Origin: Pseudonocardia sediminis
Lineage (GTDB): Bacteria; Actinomycetota; Actinomycetes; Mycobacteriales; Pseudonocardiaceae
Length of the DNA: 64,000 nucleotides
Reading direction: 5' to 3'
Assembly: GCF_004217185.1 (NCBI RefSeq)
Contig: NZ_SHKL01000001.1
Coordinates: 2,974,001-3,038,000, forward strand
Part shown: positions 23,855-32,629 of the stretch, piece after piece
Layout: every line of letters starts with the position of its first letter
Position numbering within the stretch: the first letter of the stretch is position 1
The notes under the pieces: model-generated
What the model was told of the DNA's origin: nothing
Seen by the model: only the letters and a program-made list of their open reading frames with translations
Database searches by the model: none
Position numbers and translations under genes: made by a program

Positions 23855-25338
23855 CGCGGGGTCAGGCGCACCGGGATCCCCCCGACCGGGACCGGCAGCG
23901 AGGTGTTGTCCCAGCGCAGGCGGTAGCCGGGCTCGACGTCCCACCGGTAGCGGCGCAGCATCTCGTGCAGGATCGCGGTGACCTCCAGCGTCCCGAAGTG
24001 CAGCCCGATGCACTTGTGCACCCCGCCGCCGAACGGGACCCACGCGTCGCGGTCGGAGCGGTCCTCGCGGCGGTTCGGGCCGAAGCGCTCGGGGTCGAAC
24101 GTGTCCGGGTCGGTCCAGCAGGAGCGGTCGTAGTGGTTCACCGCCGGCGCGACGACGACCCGGGACGCCGCCGGCACGTGGTAGCCGGCGACGCTGGTGT
24201 CCTTGACCGCGGTCCGCATGACGATCGGCACCGGGGCGTCCATCCGCAGCGCCTCGCGGATGACCAGGTCCAGGCTGGTCAGCGACCGGAGAGCGGCGAC
24301 GTCCGGTGTCGCGTCGCCCGAGGATGCCGCGAGCGCGTCGGACTCGGCGCGGCAGCGCTCCTGCCACTCCGGGTTCCGGCCCAGGTGATAGGCCGCCGAC
24401 GCCGCGGTGATCGTCGACGTGTCGTGCGCGGCCATCATCAGGAAGATCATGTGGTTGACGACGTCGTCGTCGGAGAACCGCTCGCCGTCGTCGGTCACGG
24501 CGTGGCACAGCGCGGAGAACAGGTCCTCGCCGTCACCGGCGCGCTTCGCCTCGAGGTTGGAGCGGAACCAGTTCTCCAGGTAGGCGCGCCCGCGCAGGCC
24601 CTTGCGCCAGCGCGTCCCGGGCAGGTCCCTGCGGACGAACGAGTTCGCCGCGCGCACGCAGTCGACGAACGCCTGGTTGACGGCCTGTGCCTCGGGCCCG
24701 CTGCGCCCGTCCATGAAGACCTTCTGCGCGACGTCCAGGGTCAGGCTCTTCAACGCCGGGTAGAGCCGCAGCTGCGAGTCCCACGTGGGGAGCACCTCGC
24801 GCACGACCGGCGTCGTCTCGGCGATGTAGGTCTCGATCCGCGGAGCGGTGAACGCCTCCTGCATGATCCGCCGGTGCGCCCGGTGCTCGTCGAAGTCGAG
24901 CAGCATCAGGCCGCGGTGGAAGAACGAGTCGATCGTCGAGCGCCAGCCCTCCTGGGAGAACGCCTTGTCGCGGTTCGTCAGCACCTCGCGGGTGGCCGCC
25001 GGGCCGGTGACGACGACCGCGCGCCCGAGGGGGCTGCGCATCCACCACAGCGGGCCCAGCTTCTCCGAGCGGGCGCGGGTGAACGTGGAGCCGAACCGGA
25101 CGTAGCTCAGGGCGTGCCCGAGCAGCGGCATGCCCTCGTCGCCGGGGATCGGCCGCAGTCCCTCGGGGACCGGGGCGAACGGCCCGGGGTGACGGCCGTC
25201 GACGCCGCGGGCGAGCAGCGCCGCGTCGAACCGGTCCGGGGCGGGCACGGTGAGCACGGACGACCAGCGCTCCCGCGCGGCGCGGACGAGACCCCGGGGG
25301 CTGCGTTCGATGACGGTCACGTCCGTCACGTTAGACAT
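23851..25338 (-). CDS. Cytochrome P450, long form (CYP51/CYP120-like architecture)
   Basis: This 495-residue P450 is longer than typical actinobacterial soluble forms and resembles the fatty-acid/sterol-like families that begin with a proline-rich PIPGDEGMPLLGHAL. The I-helix reads MMAAHDTST, ExxR is in IREALRM, and the heme loop FGGGVHKCIG puts the Cys at residue 443. No N-terminal membrane helix is evident. A TetR regulator is divergent, with 58 bp between the starts, and probably controls it. It converges with the SDR/phosphotransferase pair and shares a 4-bp CTAG at the stops. Confidence 0.9.
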   Translation of the reverse strand: MSNVTDVTVIERSPRGLVRAARERWSSVLTVPAPDRFDAALLARGVDGRHPGPFAPVPEGLRPIPGDEGMPLLGHALSYVRFGSTFTRARSEKLGPLWWMRSPLGRAVVVTGPAATREVLTNRDKAFSQEGWRSTIDSFFHRGLMLLDFDEHRAHRRIMQEAFTAPRIETYIAETTPVVREVLPTWDSQLRLYPALKSLTLDVAQKVFMDGRSGPEAQAVNQAFVDCVRAANSFVRRDLPGTRWRKGLRGRAYLENWFRSNLEAKRAGDGEDLFSALCHAVTDDGERFSDDDVVNHMIFLMMAAHDTSTITAASAAYHLGRNPEWQERCRAESDALAASSGDATPDVAALRSLTSLDLVIREALRMDAPVPIVMRTAVKDTSVAGYHVPAASRVVVAPAVNHYDRSCWTDPDTFDPERFGPNRREDRSDRDAWVPFGGGVHKCIGLHFGTLEVTAILHEMLRRYRWDVEPGYRLRWDNTSLPVPVGGIPVRLTPR

Positions 25339-25396
25339 CTCGGTATCGAGTGTCCAGATCGTTGACCATCGCTCCGGAATCGTCCAGGCTGGCCCG

Positions 25397-25975
25397 ATGG
25401 TGGAGCGACGGTCGATGGTGCAGCGCAGCCGTGAGGTGCTGCGCTCGGACGCGCTCGACGTCGCCGAGGAGCTGATGGTCGCCTCCGGCCCGCGTGGGCT
25501 GTCGATGCGCGAGCTCGCGGAGCGGGTGGGGGTGAGCCGGCAGACGCTCTACAGCGAGTTCGGCGACCGCGGCGGGGTGGCCTCGGCGCTGGTCCTGCGC
25601 TGCACGGAGCGGTTCCTGTCCCGGATCGAGGCCGCGCTCGCCGCCGAGACCGACCTGCACGCCGCGTGGGTCGCCGCCGTCGGGGCCGCACTCACCGAGT
25701 CCGCCGCGAACCCGCTGACCAAGGCGTTGCTGACGGGCGAGGGCGCCGCGCCGGAGCTGTTCGGCGCCGACTCCGGCCCGATCGTCGCCGCGGCCACCGA
25801 CCGCAGCGTCGCCTACCTGCGCCGGGCCTTCCCGGATCTCGACCCGTCCGCGGTGGACCTCGCGGCCGAGACCGCGACCCGCCTGACCGTCAGCCACATC
25901 GTCCTGCCCCGCCACCCGCCGGAGCAGGTGGCCGAGCAGGTCGCGACCGTGGTCGTCCGGGTCCTGCGCCCGTGA
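25397..25975 (+). CDS. TetR-family repressor, divergent from the P450
   Basis: In this 192-residue protein the N-terminal helix-turn-helix spans residues about 20-65 (MRELAERVGVSRQTLYSEFGD). The C-terminal ligand domain is helical and variable. The ATG at 25397 is preferred over upstream starts because it gives a normal TetR length. The 58-bp gap to the divergent P450 gene should hold a shared operator, though no clean palindrome is visible there. Regulation of the P450 is inferred from position. Confidence 0.85.
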   Translation: MVERRSMVQRSREVLRSDALDVAEELMVASGPRGLSMRELAERVGVSRQTLYSEFGDRGGVASALVLRCTERFLSRIEAALAAETDLHAAWVAAVGAALTESAANPLTKALLTGEGAAPELFGADSGPIVAAATDRSVAYLRRAFPDLDPSAVDLAAETATRLTVSHIVLPRHPPEQVAEQVATVVVRVLRP

Positions 25976-25981
25976 TCCCCA

Positions 25982-26037
25982 CACCGTGACCACTGCACCG
26001 TGACCACTGCACCGTGACCACTGCGCCGTGATCACCG
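25982..26037. repeat. 14-bp tandem repeat, four units
   Basis: The unit CACCGTGACCACTG occurs three times exactly (25982, 25996, 26010) and a fourth time with three changes (26024-26037). It fills the gap between the convergent TetR and SRPBCC genes and reaches over the last codon and stop of the latter. It is probably a slippage-prone minisatellite; no protein or structural role is evident. Confidence 0.9.
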
Positions 26038-26505
26038 GGCCGTCTCGACGACCCTCTTGATCGCGGAGAGGGTGGCGGGGATGCCCGAGCGCGCGTCGGC
26101 GACCCGGACCTCGATCTCGTGGTCGGCGGACTCGCCGAAGCGCTCCCCGAAGAACGCCCGGCCGGCCTCGCGGAACTCCCACGTCTCGGTGAGCCGGGTG
26201 CCCTCCCCGTCCGGGGCCATCTCGTAGCCCCAGCGGACGAGACCGCCGTTGACCTCCCAGGCGAACGCCCGGCCGGGCTCGGCCGCGACCACCTCGTTGC
26301 TGGTGCTCCACTCGCGGTCGGGCTTGCGGTTGTGCCCGGTGAAGCGGGCGCCGACGCGCGGACCGCCGTCGTCGTCCCATTCGCAGCCGATGCAGACCGG
26401 GCTCCACTCCCCGGTGCGGGCGATGTCGGACACCGTGTCGTAGACGGCCTGCGGGGTCGCCTCGATCCGGATCGAGTCGGAGAAGGTGAACCGGTTCTCG
26501 GACAT
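26032..26505 (-). CDS. SRPBCC (START-like) family protein
   Basis: A 157-residue protein with the polyketide cyclase/dehydrase fold pattern: SIRIEATPQAVYDTVSDI at the start, then GRAFAWEV, TRLTETWEF, and a long C-terminal helix. The SRPBCC fold binds hydrophobic ligands in a deep pocket; many members have no known reaction. It lies 23 bp after the YjbR-like gene on the same strand and its stop codon is in the last unit of the tandem repeat. Confidence 0.82.
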   Translation of the reverse strand: MSENRFTFSDSIRIEATPQAVYDTVSDIARTGEWSPVCIGCEWDDDGGPRVGARFTGHNRKPDREWSTSNEVVAAEPGRAFAWEVNGGLVRWGYEMAPDGEGTRLTETWEFREAGRAFFGERFGESADHEIEVRVADARSGIPATLSAIKRVVETAR

Positions 26506-26528
26506 GCGGTCAGCCTACGATCAGAGGA

Positions 26529-26870
26529 TCAGTCCGTGACGCGCATGTGCCAGGCGTCGGTGACCAGCTCCGTCAGCCGCTCCACCCCCACCTTCTCCAG
26601 CCGCACCATCACCAGCGGCATGCGGTCGTAGGACGGGGTGGTGAAGAACAGATCGGGCTCGCCCAGCACCAGCGCCTGCTTCTCGGCCTCGTCGCCGACG
26701 TAGAGCACGGCGATGTCGGTGCGCAGGACCCTCGGCTTCCCGCCCACGCGCTCCGGATAGGACCAGACGATCCCGCGCCCGCCCACCTTGAAGTCGAACC
26801 CGTCGCTGTCGGCCTCCTCGACGCCGTCGAGGGACAGGGCGAGCCGTCGGACGTCCTGTGCGTCAGCCAC
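26529..26870 (-). CDS. MmcQ/YjbR-family protein
   Basis: The 113-residue product has the YjbR-like order: short N-terminal helix (ADAQDVRRLALSLDGVEEAD), strands FDFKVGGRGIVWSYP, then LVLGEPDLFFTTPSYDRMPLVMVRL and a final helix ending in DAWHMR. The family is described as DNA-binding-like but the function is poorly known. The GTG start at 26870 sits very close behind AGGA. It probably shares a transcript with the SRPBCC gene. Confidence 0.78.
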   Translation of the reverse strand: MADAQDVRRLALSLDGVEEADSDGFDFKVGGRGIVWSYPERVGGKPRVLRTDIAVLYVGDEAEKQALVLGEPDLFFTTPSYDRMPLVMVRLEKVGVERLTELVTDAWHMRVTD

Positions 26871-27064
26871 TCCTGCGCCCGCTCCACATGGGCGCGATGC
26901 TAGGCGCTCGCGCCGTCGAGTCCTACGAGGACCGGGATCAGGCGGGCCCGGCGGCGAACGACGCGGCGTACCGGGCGGCCGCGCCGAGGGACTCGACCGG
27001 GAACCTCACGTGCCCGACCGCGACGTCCGGGCCGACCACCTCGGCGCCGCCAGCCCACGACGTG

Positions 27065-27122
27065 ATCGCCGGGATCGTGCGAGAACCTGCACCGGTGCAG
27101 GTCTCCGCACGATCCCGGTGAT
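27065..27122 (-). terminator. Large hairpin at the end of the lut operon
   Basis: A 58-bp inverted repeat with 29-base arms, four mismatches and the centre ACCGGT begins at the lutC stop codon. With no loop to speak of it would form a long cruciform-type stem, consistent with a strong operon terminator. The remaining 194 bp to the YjbR-like gene hold no gene I can support; one minus-strand frame ending at 26938 looks weakly protein-like but has no clear start. Confidence 0.7.
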
Positions 27123-27769
27123 CAGGCCGGTCCGACCAGGAGCACGTGCAGCGTGCGGGGGCCGTGCACGCCCTCGACGCGGTCCAGCTCGATGTCGCTG
27201 GTGGCGCTCGGTCCGCTGATCCAGGTCTGCGGGCGGGACGGGTCCAGCGCCGCGACCGCCTCTGGGACGCCGGCGACGACCTGGTCCACCCGGACCACGC
27301 AGACGTGCAGGTCGGGGACGAGGGTGGCCGCCCGCCGTCCCTGGCCCTCACCGTGGTCGAGCACGATCGTGCCGGTCTCGGCGATGCCGATCGCGGCGGT
27401 GGAGAGCACCCCGTCGCAGGTGTCGAGCTCGGCGGTGGTGACGGTCGGGCCGTCGCGGATGATCTCGACCCGGTCGTCGACGGGGACCAGGGCGTCCGGG
27501 AAGCCCGGGGGGACGAGGATCCTTCGGGTGCCCGAGGAGGCGCCGGTGACCGCGGCCAGGACGGCGTCCGCTGCGGTGAGCACGGTCGGGCGCTCGACGA
27601 CGGCCCGGTAGTCGGCGACGCGCTCGGCGAACAGGTCGACCTGAGCGGGGGTGGCGGGTCCGGTCGCGGGGGCGGGACGGGTGACCGGGACGTCGGTGGC
27701 GGGGTCGGCCACCGTCACGTCGCCGAGGGCCTGCCGGGCGCGTCCCAGGATCTCCTCGCGGGCGTTCAT
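27122..27769 (-). CDS. lutC: Lactate utilisation protein C (LUD domain)
   Basis: A 215-residue LutC/YkgG protein: NAREEILGRARQALGDV at the start, then the LUD core (GTRRILVPPGFPD, GVLSTAAIGIAETGTIVLDHGEGQGRR, and the C-terminal TWISGPSATSDIELDRVEGVHGP). LutC is the iron-free subunit of the LutABC L-lactate-oxidising complex. It is the last gene of the operon; its ATG overlaps the lutB stop as ATGA, and a strong hairpin follows the stop. Confidence 0.93.
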   Translation of the reverse strand: MNAREEILGRARQALGDVTVADPATDVPVTRPAPATGPATPAQVDLFAERVADYRAVVERPTVLTAADAVLAAVTGASSGTRRILVPPGFPDALVPVDDRVEIIRDGPTVTTAELDTCDGVLSTAAIGIAETGTIVLDHGEGQGRRAATLVPDLHVCVVRVDQVVAGVPEAVAALDPSRPQTWISGPSATSDIELDRVEGVHGPRTLHVLLVGPA

Positions 27770-29307
27770 CGGTCTCCCACCCCGTTCGTGCCGTGCCCGT
27801 TCACCCCGGGCCCGTCGCCGGTCTCGGCCCGTCCTCCGTCGGTGCGCTCCCACCAGGCCCGGAACGACTCCTCCGCCGGGACCGGGACGTCGCGCGACCC
27901 CGCCCACGCCGCGGCGGGGCCCGGCAGCGCGCCCAGCATCGGCGCTCCGCCCGGGGCGGCGTGCCCACCCAGCTTGTTGATCAGGCGGCCGCCGAGCCCG
28001 GAGACCTTCTCCGCCGCGCCGATCCGGCCGGACGAGCTCAGCGTCCAGGACGCCGCCTTCATCGCCATGTCCTGCACCGACGGCAGTCCCGGCGCCGCCT
28101 TGTGCGCGTCGACGACCTCCGCACGCAGGTGCACCAACACCTCCGGGATGTCGATCCGCACCGGGCAGACCTCGAAGCACGCCCCGCACAGGCTGGAGGC
28201 GTAGGGGAGCGAGTCGGTCTGCTTGTCGTGGCCGACCCCGCGCAGCATCGGCGTCAGGATCGCGCCGATCGGGCCCGGGTAGACCGAGCCGTAGGCGTGC
28301 CCGCCGGTGCGTTCGTAGACCGGGCACACGTTCAGGCACGCCGAGCAGCGGATACAGCGCAGCGCCTGGCGCCCGACCTCGTCGGCGAGCACGTTCGTGC
28401 GGCCGTTGTCCAGCAGCACCACGTGCACCTCCTGCGGCCCGTCGCCGGGGGTGACCCCGGACCAGGTGGAGGTGTAGGGGTTCATCCGCTCACCGGTCGA
28501 GGACCGGGGGAGCAGTTGCAGGAAGACCTCCAGGTCGTCCCAGGTCGGGAGGATCTTCTCGATGCCGACGACGGAGACGAGCACCTCGGGCAGGGTCAGG
28601 CACATCCGCCCGTTGCCCTCGGACTCGACGACGGTCAGGGTGCCGGTCTCGGCGACGGCGAAGTTCGCGCCCGACACGGCGACCTTCGCGCGCAGGAACT
28701 TCTCCCGCAGGTGGGCCCGTGCGGCGGCGGCGAGCTCGGCCGGCTCGTCGGTCAGGCCCTCGGGGGCGGCGCGGCCGGCGGTGCCCATCTCGCGCAGGAA
28801 GATCTCCCGGATCTCCGCGCGGTTGCGGTGGACCGCCGGGACCAGGATGTGGCTGGGCAGGTCGTCGCCGAGCTGGACGATCAGCTCGGCCAGGTCGGTC
28901 TCCCAGGCGTCGATCCCGGCGGCCTCGCACGCCTCGTTCAGGCCGATCTCCGCCGTCGCCATCGACTTGACCTTGACGATCTCGCGCGCGTCGTGCTGCT
29001 GCGCGATGCCGACGACGATCGCGTTGGCCTCCGCGGCGTCGCGCGCCCAGTGCACGGTCGCGCCCGCGGCCTGCAGCGACGTCTCCAGCTGCTCGAGGTA
29101 GTACGGGAGGTGGCGCAGGACCCGGTCCTTGATCGCCGCGCCGGCCAGGCGCAGCTCCTCCCAGTCGTCGACCTCGCCGACGACGCCGGCCCGCTTGGTG
29201 CGGATCGTGCCGGTGGCGTGGGCGAGGTTGCGGCGCAGCTGGGTGTCGGCCAGGGCGGCCTTCGCGGCGGTGGGGAAGGCGGGCATGCCGACGAACGTCG
29301 CCGTCAT
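27766..29307 (-). CDS. lutB: Lactate utilisation iron-sulfur protein B
   Basis: A 513-residue LutB: LUD-like N-terminal half (TKRAGVVGEVDDWEELR, VKSMATAEIGLNEA, GANFAVAETGTLTVVESEGN) followed by two 4Fe-4S binding sets, CIRCSACLNVCP and CGACFEVCP. It passes electrons from L-lactate oxidation with LutA and LutC. The C-terminal 50 residues form a Gly/Pro-rich extension not needed in the family core. The ATG at 29307 has AGGGAGG upstream and overlaps the lutA stop by four bases. Confidence 0.93.
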   Translation of the reverse strand: MTATFVGMPAFPTAAKAALADTQLRRNLAHATGTIRTKRAGVVGEVDDWEELRLAGAAIKDRVLRHLPYYLEQLETSLQAAGATVHWARDAAEANAIVVGIAQQHDAREIVKVKSMATAEIGLNEACEAAGIDAWETDLAELIVQLGDDLPSHILVPAVHRNRAEIREIFLREMGTAGRAAPEGLTDEPAELAAAARAHLREKFLRAKVAVSGANFAVAETGTLTVVESEGNGRMCLTLPEVLVSVVGIEKILPTWDDLEVFLQLLPRSSTGERMNPYTSTWSGVTPGDGPQEVHVVLLDNGRTNVLADEVGRQALRCIRCSACLNVCPVYERTGGHAYGSVYPGPIGAILTPMLRGVGHDKQTDSLPYASSLCGACFEVCPVRIDIPEVLVHLRAEVVDAHKAAPGLPSVQDMAMKAASWTLSSSGRIGAAEKVSGLGGRLINKLGGHAAPGGAPMLGALPGPAAAWAGSRDVPVPAEESFRAWWERTDGGRAETGDGPGVNGHGTNGVGDR

Positions 29308-30119
29308 CGCGGACCTCCCTCGGTCGGCGCGCCGGACCCGACGGCCGGTTCGCGCGTCGGCGCGCTGCCGGCGGAGGTGACGCTGTGCACGACCGGCTCG
29401 GTCTGCGCGAGCACCTCGGCCAGGTGCATCACCCGCACCCCGGACCGCTGCCGCGACAGCAGCCCGCCGACGTGCATCAGGCACGAGTTGTCGCCCGCGA
29501 CCAGCACCTCGGCGCCGGTGGAGCGGACGTGGCGGGCCTTGTCGTTGCCCATCGCGATACTGGTCTCCGCATTCTTCATGGCGAACGTCCCGCCGAAGCC
29601 GCAGCACTCGTCAGCACCGGGCAGCTCTTCGAGGCGGATCCCGCGCACCGCGCGCAGCAGCGACAGCGGCCGGTCGCCGACGCCGAGCATCCGCAGGGAG
29701 TGGCACGTCGGGTGGTAGGTGACGCGGTGCGGGAAGTACGCGCCGACGTCGGTCACCCCGAGCACGTCGACCAGGTACTCGGACAGCTCGTGGACCGGCG
29801 GCGCGGCCTCCACGGCATGGACCAGGCCCGGGTCACCGGAGCGCTCGGCGACGATCCGGTGCTGGTGGCGCACCGACCCGGCGCACGACCCGGACGGCGC
29901 GACGATCGCCTCGTACCCGGCGAACGCGTCGAGGTGGTTGCGCAGCAGCGGCACCGCCTCGTCGAGGTAGCCGGTGTTGACCATCGGCTGCCCGCAACAG
30001 GTCTGCGCGGACGGGAACGCGACGTCGACGCCGAGGCGTCGCAGCAGTGTCACGACGGCCTTCCCGGTGTCCGGGAACAGCGCGTCGTTGATGCACGTGA
30101 CCATGAGACCGACGGTCAT
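29304..30119 (-). CDS. lutA: Lactate utilisation protein A, CCG-domain subunit
   Basis: A 271-residue protein with two cysteine-rich CCG domains (TCCGQPMVNTG and ECCGFGGTF with HPTCHS), which bind iron-sulfur clusters in heterodisulfide-reductase-like subunits. It starts the lutABC operon. ATG 30119 is chosen since GGAGG lies just upstream; an in-frame GTG or ATG further up would add only a disordered leader. The C-terminus (after about residue 245) is an unstructured extension. No LutR-type regulator is adjacent. Confidence 0.92.
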   Translation of the reverse strand: MTVGLMVTCINDALFPDTGKAVVTLLRRLGVDVAFPSAQTCCGQPMVNTGYLDEAVPLLRNHLDAFAGYEAIVAPSGSCAGSVRHQHRIVAERSGDPGLVHAVEAAPPVHELSEYLVDVLGVTDVGAYFPHRVTYHPTCHSLRMLGVGDRPLSLLRAVRGIRLEELPGADECCGFGGTFAMKNAETSIAMGNDKARHVRSTGAEVLVAGDNSCLMHVGGLLSRQRSGVRVMHLAEVLAQTEPVVHSVTSAGSAPTREPAVGSGAPTEGGPR

Positions 30120-30254
30120 GGAGCCTCCGGTGGTGGGCGGTGGGCTGTCGTTCACGCCAGCGCCCCGACCCTAGACGGGGGTGCCCGCCTCAGCTCGTCG
30201 GTTCTACGGGTGTCACATCTGTCGCGCGGGTCCGCGATGGGCCAAGGTGTGCGG

Positions 30255-30578
30255 ATGGACGCCTGGTCGGTCTGGACGAACCTCGCGACGCTGGTCGTCG
30301 TCGGGGGAGCGGTGTCGCTGGTGCTGATGCTCGTCGCCGCGACCGCCGACGGGGCACCGTCCACCCCGATGGCCCGCCGCGGGATCCCGCAGGGGCTCGG
30401 TGTGGTCGGGGTGCTGGCGTCGTTGACGGCCGGGATCGTCGTCGCGGTCGTCGACGTCGCCGACCCGCGGTGGTGGCTCGGCCCGCTGTCCTGGGGCGTC
30501 TGGATCGCGGGCGAGGTGGTGACGTTCCTGCTGATGACGCTGCTGTTCGCCGTCGACCGTCGGCTCGTGCGTTCCTAG
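30255..30578 (+). CDS. Small membrane protein, three predicted helices
   Basis: A 107-residue protein with three hydrophobic segments (NLATLVVVGGAVSLVLMLVA, LGVVGVLASLTAGIVVAVV, and WIAGEVVTFLLMTLLFAV). I do not recognise a named family. ATG 30255 has AAGG upstream; an ATG at 30237 would add six residues. It is divergent from lutA, so a role linked to lactate use is possible but unsupported. Confidence 0.6.
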   Translation: MDAWSVWTNLATLVVVGGAVSLVLMLVAATADGAPSTPMARRGIPQGLGVVGVLASLTAGIVVAVVDVADPRWWLGPLSWGVWIAGEVVTFLLMTLLFAVDRRLVRS

Positions 30579-30594
30579 AGCCCGGTGGCAGGGG

Positions 30595-31122
30595 TCAGGT
30601 GGTGGCCTCGCGGTACTGGTCGGCGAGCCACAGGTAGCCGGCGGAGTTGAGTCCGATCGCGTTGCGCTCGTCCTCGCCGAGCTCCTTGCGGACCTTCGCC
30701 GGCACGCCCGCCACCAGCGAGCCCGGCGGCACCTGCATGCCCTGGGTGATCACCGCGCCGGCCGCGACGATCGTCCCGGCGCCGACCGTCGCGCCGTTCA
30801 TCACGATCGCGCCCATCCCGACCAGCACGTCGTTCTCCACCGTGCAGCCGTGCAGCACCGCCCGGTGACCGACGCTGACGCCCTCGCCGATCGAGCACGG
30901 GAACCCGGGGTCGGCGTGCACGACCGTGCCGTCCTGGATGTTGGTACGGGCACCGATCCGGATGGCGTCGAAGTCGCCGCGCAGCACGCAGGTGAACCAG
31001 ATGCTGACCTGCTCGGCCAGCGTCACGTCGCCGGCCACGACCGCACCGGGGGCCACCCACGCGCCGGGGTCCACGGTCGGGCGCTTCCCGTTGATCTCGA
31101 TCATCGCGCCATTCTCGGTCAT
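30595..31122 (-). CDS. Gamma-carbonic-anhydrase-like hexapeptide-repeat protein
   Basis: A 175-residue left-handed beta-helix protein (hexapeptide repeats such as VAGDVT, IGARTN, VGAGTIVAAGAVITQG). The three zinc-ligand histidines of the gamma-CA/YrdA/PaaY family are present at residues 69, 86 and 91. The catalytic loop Glu residues of true Cam are not evident, so carbonic anhydrase activity or an acyl-CoA thioesterase role like PaaY are both open. Its ATG overlaps the upstream dehydrogenase stop as ATGA. Confidence 0.82.
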   Translation of the reverse strand: MTENGAMIEINGKRPTVDPGAWVAPGAVVAGDVTLAEQVSIWFTCVLRGDFDAIRIGARTNIQDGTVVHADPGFPCSIGEGVSVGHRAVLHGCTVENDVLVGMGAIVMNGATVGAGTIVAAGAVITQGMQVPPGSLVAGVPAKVRKELGEDERNAIGLNSAGYLWLADQYREATT

Positions 31123-32072
31123 GGGGTCAGCTCCCGGACCGGGGCACCGGCGCGGAACGCGGCGACGTCCTCGACGACGTCGGCGTGGTACTCCCGGTAG
31201 GACGACCACGACACGTACCCGGTGTGCGGGGCCAGCACGGTCCGCGGGGCCGTCCGCAGCGGGTGCTCGCCGGGCAGCGGCTCGGTGTCGTAGACGTCCA
31301 GGGCGGCGCCACCGATCCGGCCGGCGTAGAGCGCGTCGACGAGAGCCGCCTCGTCGACGATCGGCCCGCGCGAGGTGTTGACCAGCAGAACACCCGGCTT
31401 CATCAGCGCGAACTCGCGCGGCCCGATCGTCGCGACCGAGCGCTCCGACAGGACCAGGTGCACGCTCAGGACGTCGGCGCCGGCGAAGAACGCGTCGTGC
31501 TCGAGCGCCTCGACACCCACCTCCGCGGCCCGCTCGGCGGTGAGGTTCGTGCTCCACGCCGTGACGTGCATGCCCAGCGCGCGGGCCACCGGCACCATCG
31601 CCGCCCCCAGCTTGCCGAGTCCGACCAGGCCGAGCGTCGACCCGGACAGCACCGTGCCCAGGCCGCGCTGCCAGCCGCCGGCGCGGATCGCGGCGTCCTG
31701 CGCGGGGAGGTTGCGGGCCAGGGCCATCAGTAACGCCCAGGTGTGCTCCGTCGTCGACGCGCGCCCGGCGCCACTGCCGGTGCCGCAGACGGTGACGCCG
31801 CGCTCGCGGGCCGCGGCGACGTCGATCGAGGCGTTGCGCATCCCGGTGGTGATCAGCAGCTTCAGGTCGGGCAGGCCGTCGAGGATCGGTGCCGTGACCG
31901 GCGTCCGCTCACGCATGCAGACGACGGCGTCGAAACCCTGCAGGCGGGCGATCAGGCGGGACGGCTCGTCGACGTGGTCGGCGAAGGAGACGGCGTCGAC
32001 GTCGGCGGGGAACCCGGACAGCGACAGCGCGACGTCCTGGTAGTCGTCGAGGAACGCGACACGGAAGGACAC
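31119..32072 (-). CDS. D-isomer-specific 2-hydroxyacid dehydrogenase
   Basis: About 317 residues from the GTG at 32072, or 323 from an in-frame ATG at 32090; neither start has a good ribosome-binding site. The NAD domain contains LGLVGLGKLGAAM, the catalytic Arg is in VNTSRGPIVDE, a Glu follows in YDTEPLPGEHPL, and the catalytic His is in APHTGYVSW. The family reduces 2-keto acids or oxidises D-2-hydroxyacids with NAD(P). It is the third gene of a four-gene unit. Confidence 0.85.
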   Translation of the reverse strand: MSFRVAFLDDYQDVALSLSGFPADVDAVSFADHVDEPSRLIARLQGFDAVVCMRERTPVTAPILDGLPDLKLLITTGMRNASIDVAAARERGVTVCGTGSGAGRASTTEHTWALLMALARNLPAQDAAIRAGGWQRGLGTVLSGSTLGLVGLGKLGAAMVPVARALGMHVTAWSTNLTAERAAEVGVEALEHDAFFAGADVLSVHLVLSERSVATIGPREFALMKPGVLLVNTSRGPIVDEAALVDALYAGRIGGAALDVYDTEPLPGEHPLRTAPRTVLAPHTGYVSWSSYREYHADVVEDVAAFRAGAPVRELTP

Positions 32073-32116
32073 GGCTCGATCGTGCCGCATGAGACCGTGT
32101 GGATCCCGGCCGGGAC

Positions 32117-32629
32117 TCAGTCCGCGACCGCGGCCTCGAACGCGGTCAGCGCGTCCAGGCTGAACAGCACGAACCGGACCTGCTCGACCTTCGTCCCGGA
32201 TTCGCGCACGGTCTGCACGGCGATCCGGGCGGCGTCGGGCATCGGCCAGCCGTAGATGCCGGCCGAGATGGCGGGGAACGCGACCGACAGCGCGCCGAGC
32301 TCGTCGGCGACCGCCAGGGACGTCGCGTACGCCGAGGCCAGCAGGGCGGAACGGTCCTCGCGCTTCGCGTACACCGGACCGACGGTGTGGATCACCCAGC
32401 GCGCCGGGAGCCGTCCGGCGGTGGTCGCGACGGCCTGCCCGGTCGGCAGCCCGTCGGGGTAGCGGTCGCGCCGGACCGCCCGGCACTCGGCGAGGATCTC
32501 CGGCCCGCCGCCCCGGTGGATCGCGCCGTCCACCCCGCCACCGCCGAGCAGTGTCGAGTTGGCCGCGTTCACCACGGCGTCGACGGCGGCCTCGGTGATG
32601 TCGCCCCGCACGGTGACGATGTCGGTCAC
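32117..32629 (-). CDS. Macrodomain ADP-ribose hydrolase (O-acetyl-ADP-ribose deacetylase type)
   Basis: A 170-residue MacroD/YmdB-like domain: IVTVRGDITEAAVDAVVNAAN, the catalytic loop LLGGGGVDGAIHRGGG, and the phosphate-binding FPAISAGIYGWP. Such proteins remove ADP-ribose from proteins or deacetylate O-acetyl-ADP-ribose. The GTG at 32629 has GGAGG upstream and overlaps the cyclo-ligase stop as GTGA. The short gap to the dehydrogenase suggests one transcript. Confidence 0.9.
   Translation of the reverse strand: MTDIVTVRGDITEAAVDAVVNAANSTLLGGGGVDGAIHRGGGPEILAECRAVRRDRYPDGLPTGQAVATTAGRLPARWVIHTVGPVYAKREDRSALLASAYATSLAVADELGALSVAFPAISAGIYGWPMPDAARIAVQTVRESGTKVEQVRFVLFSLDALTAFEAAVAD

Noticed and set aside
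26938..27064. Weakly protein-like minus-strand frame after lutC
   Set aside because: There is no convincing start codon or ribosome-binding site, it is short, and no family is recognised.
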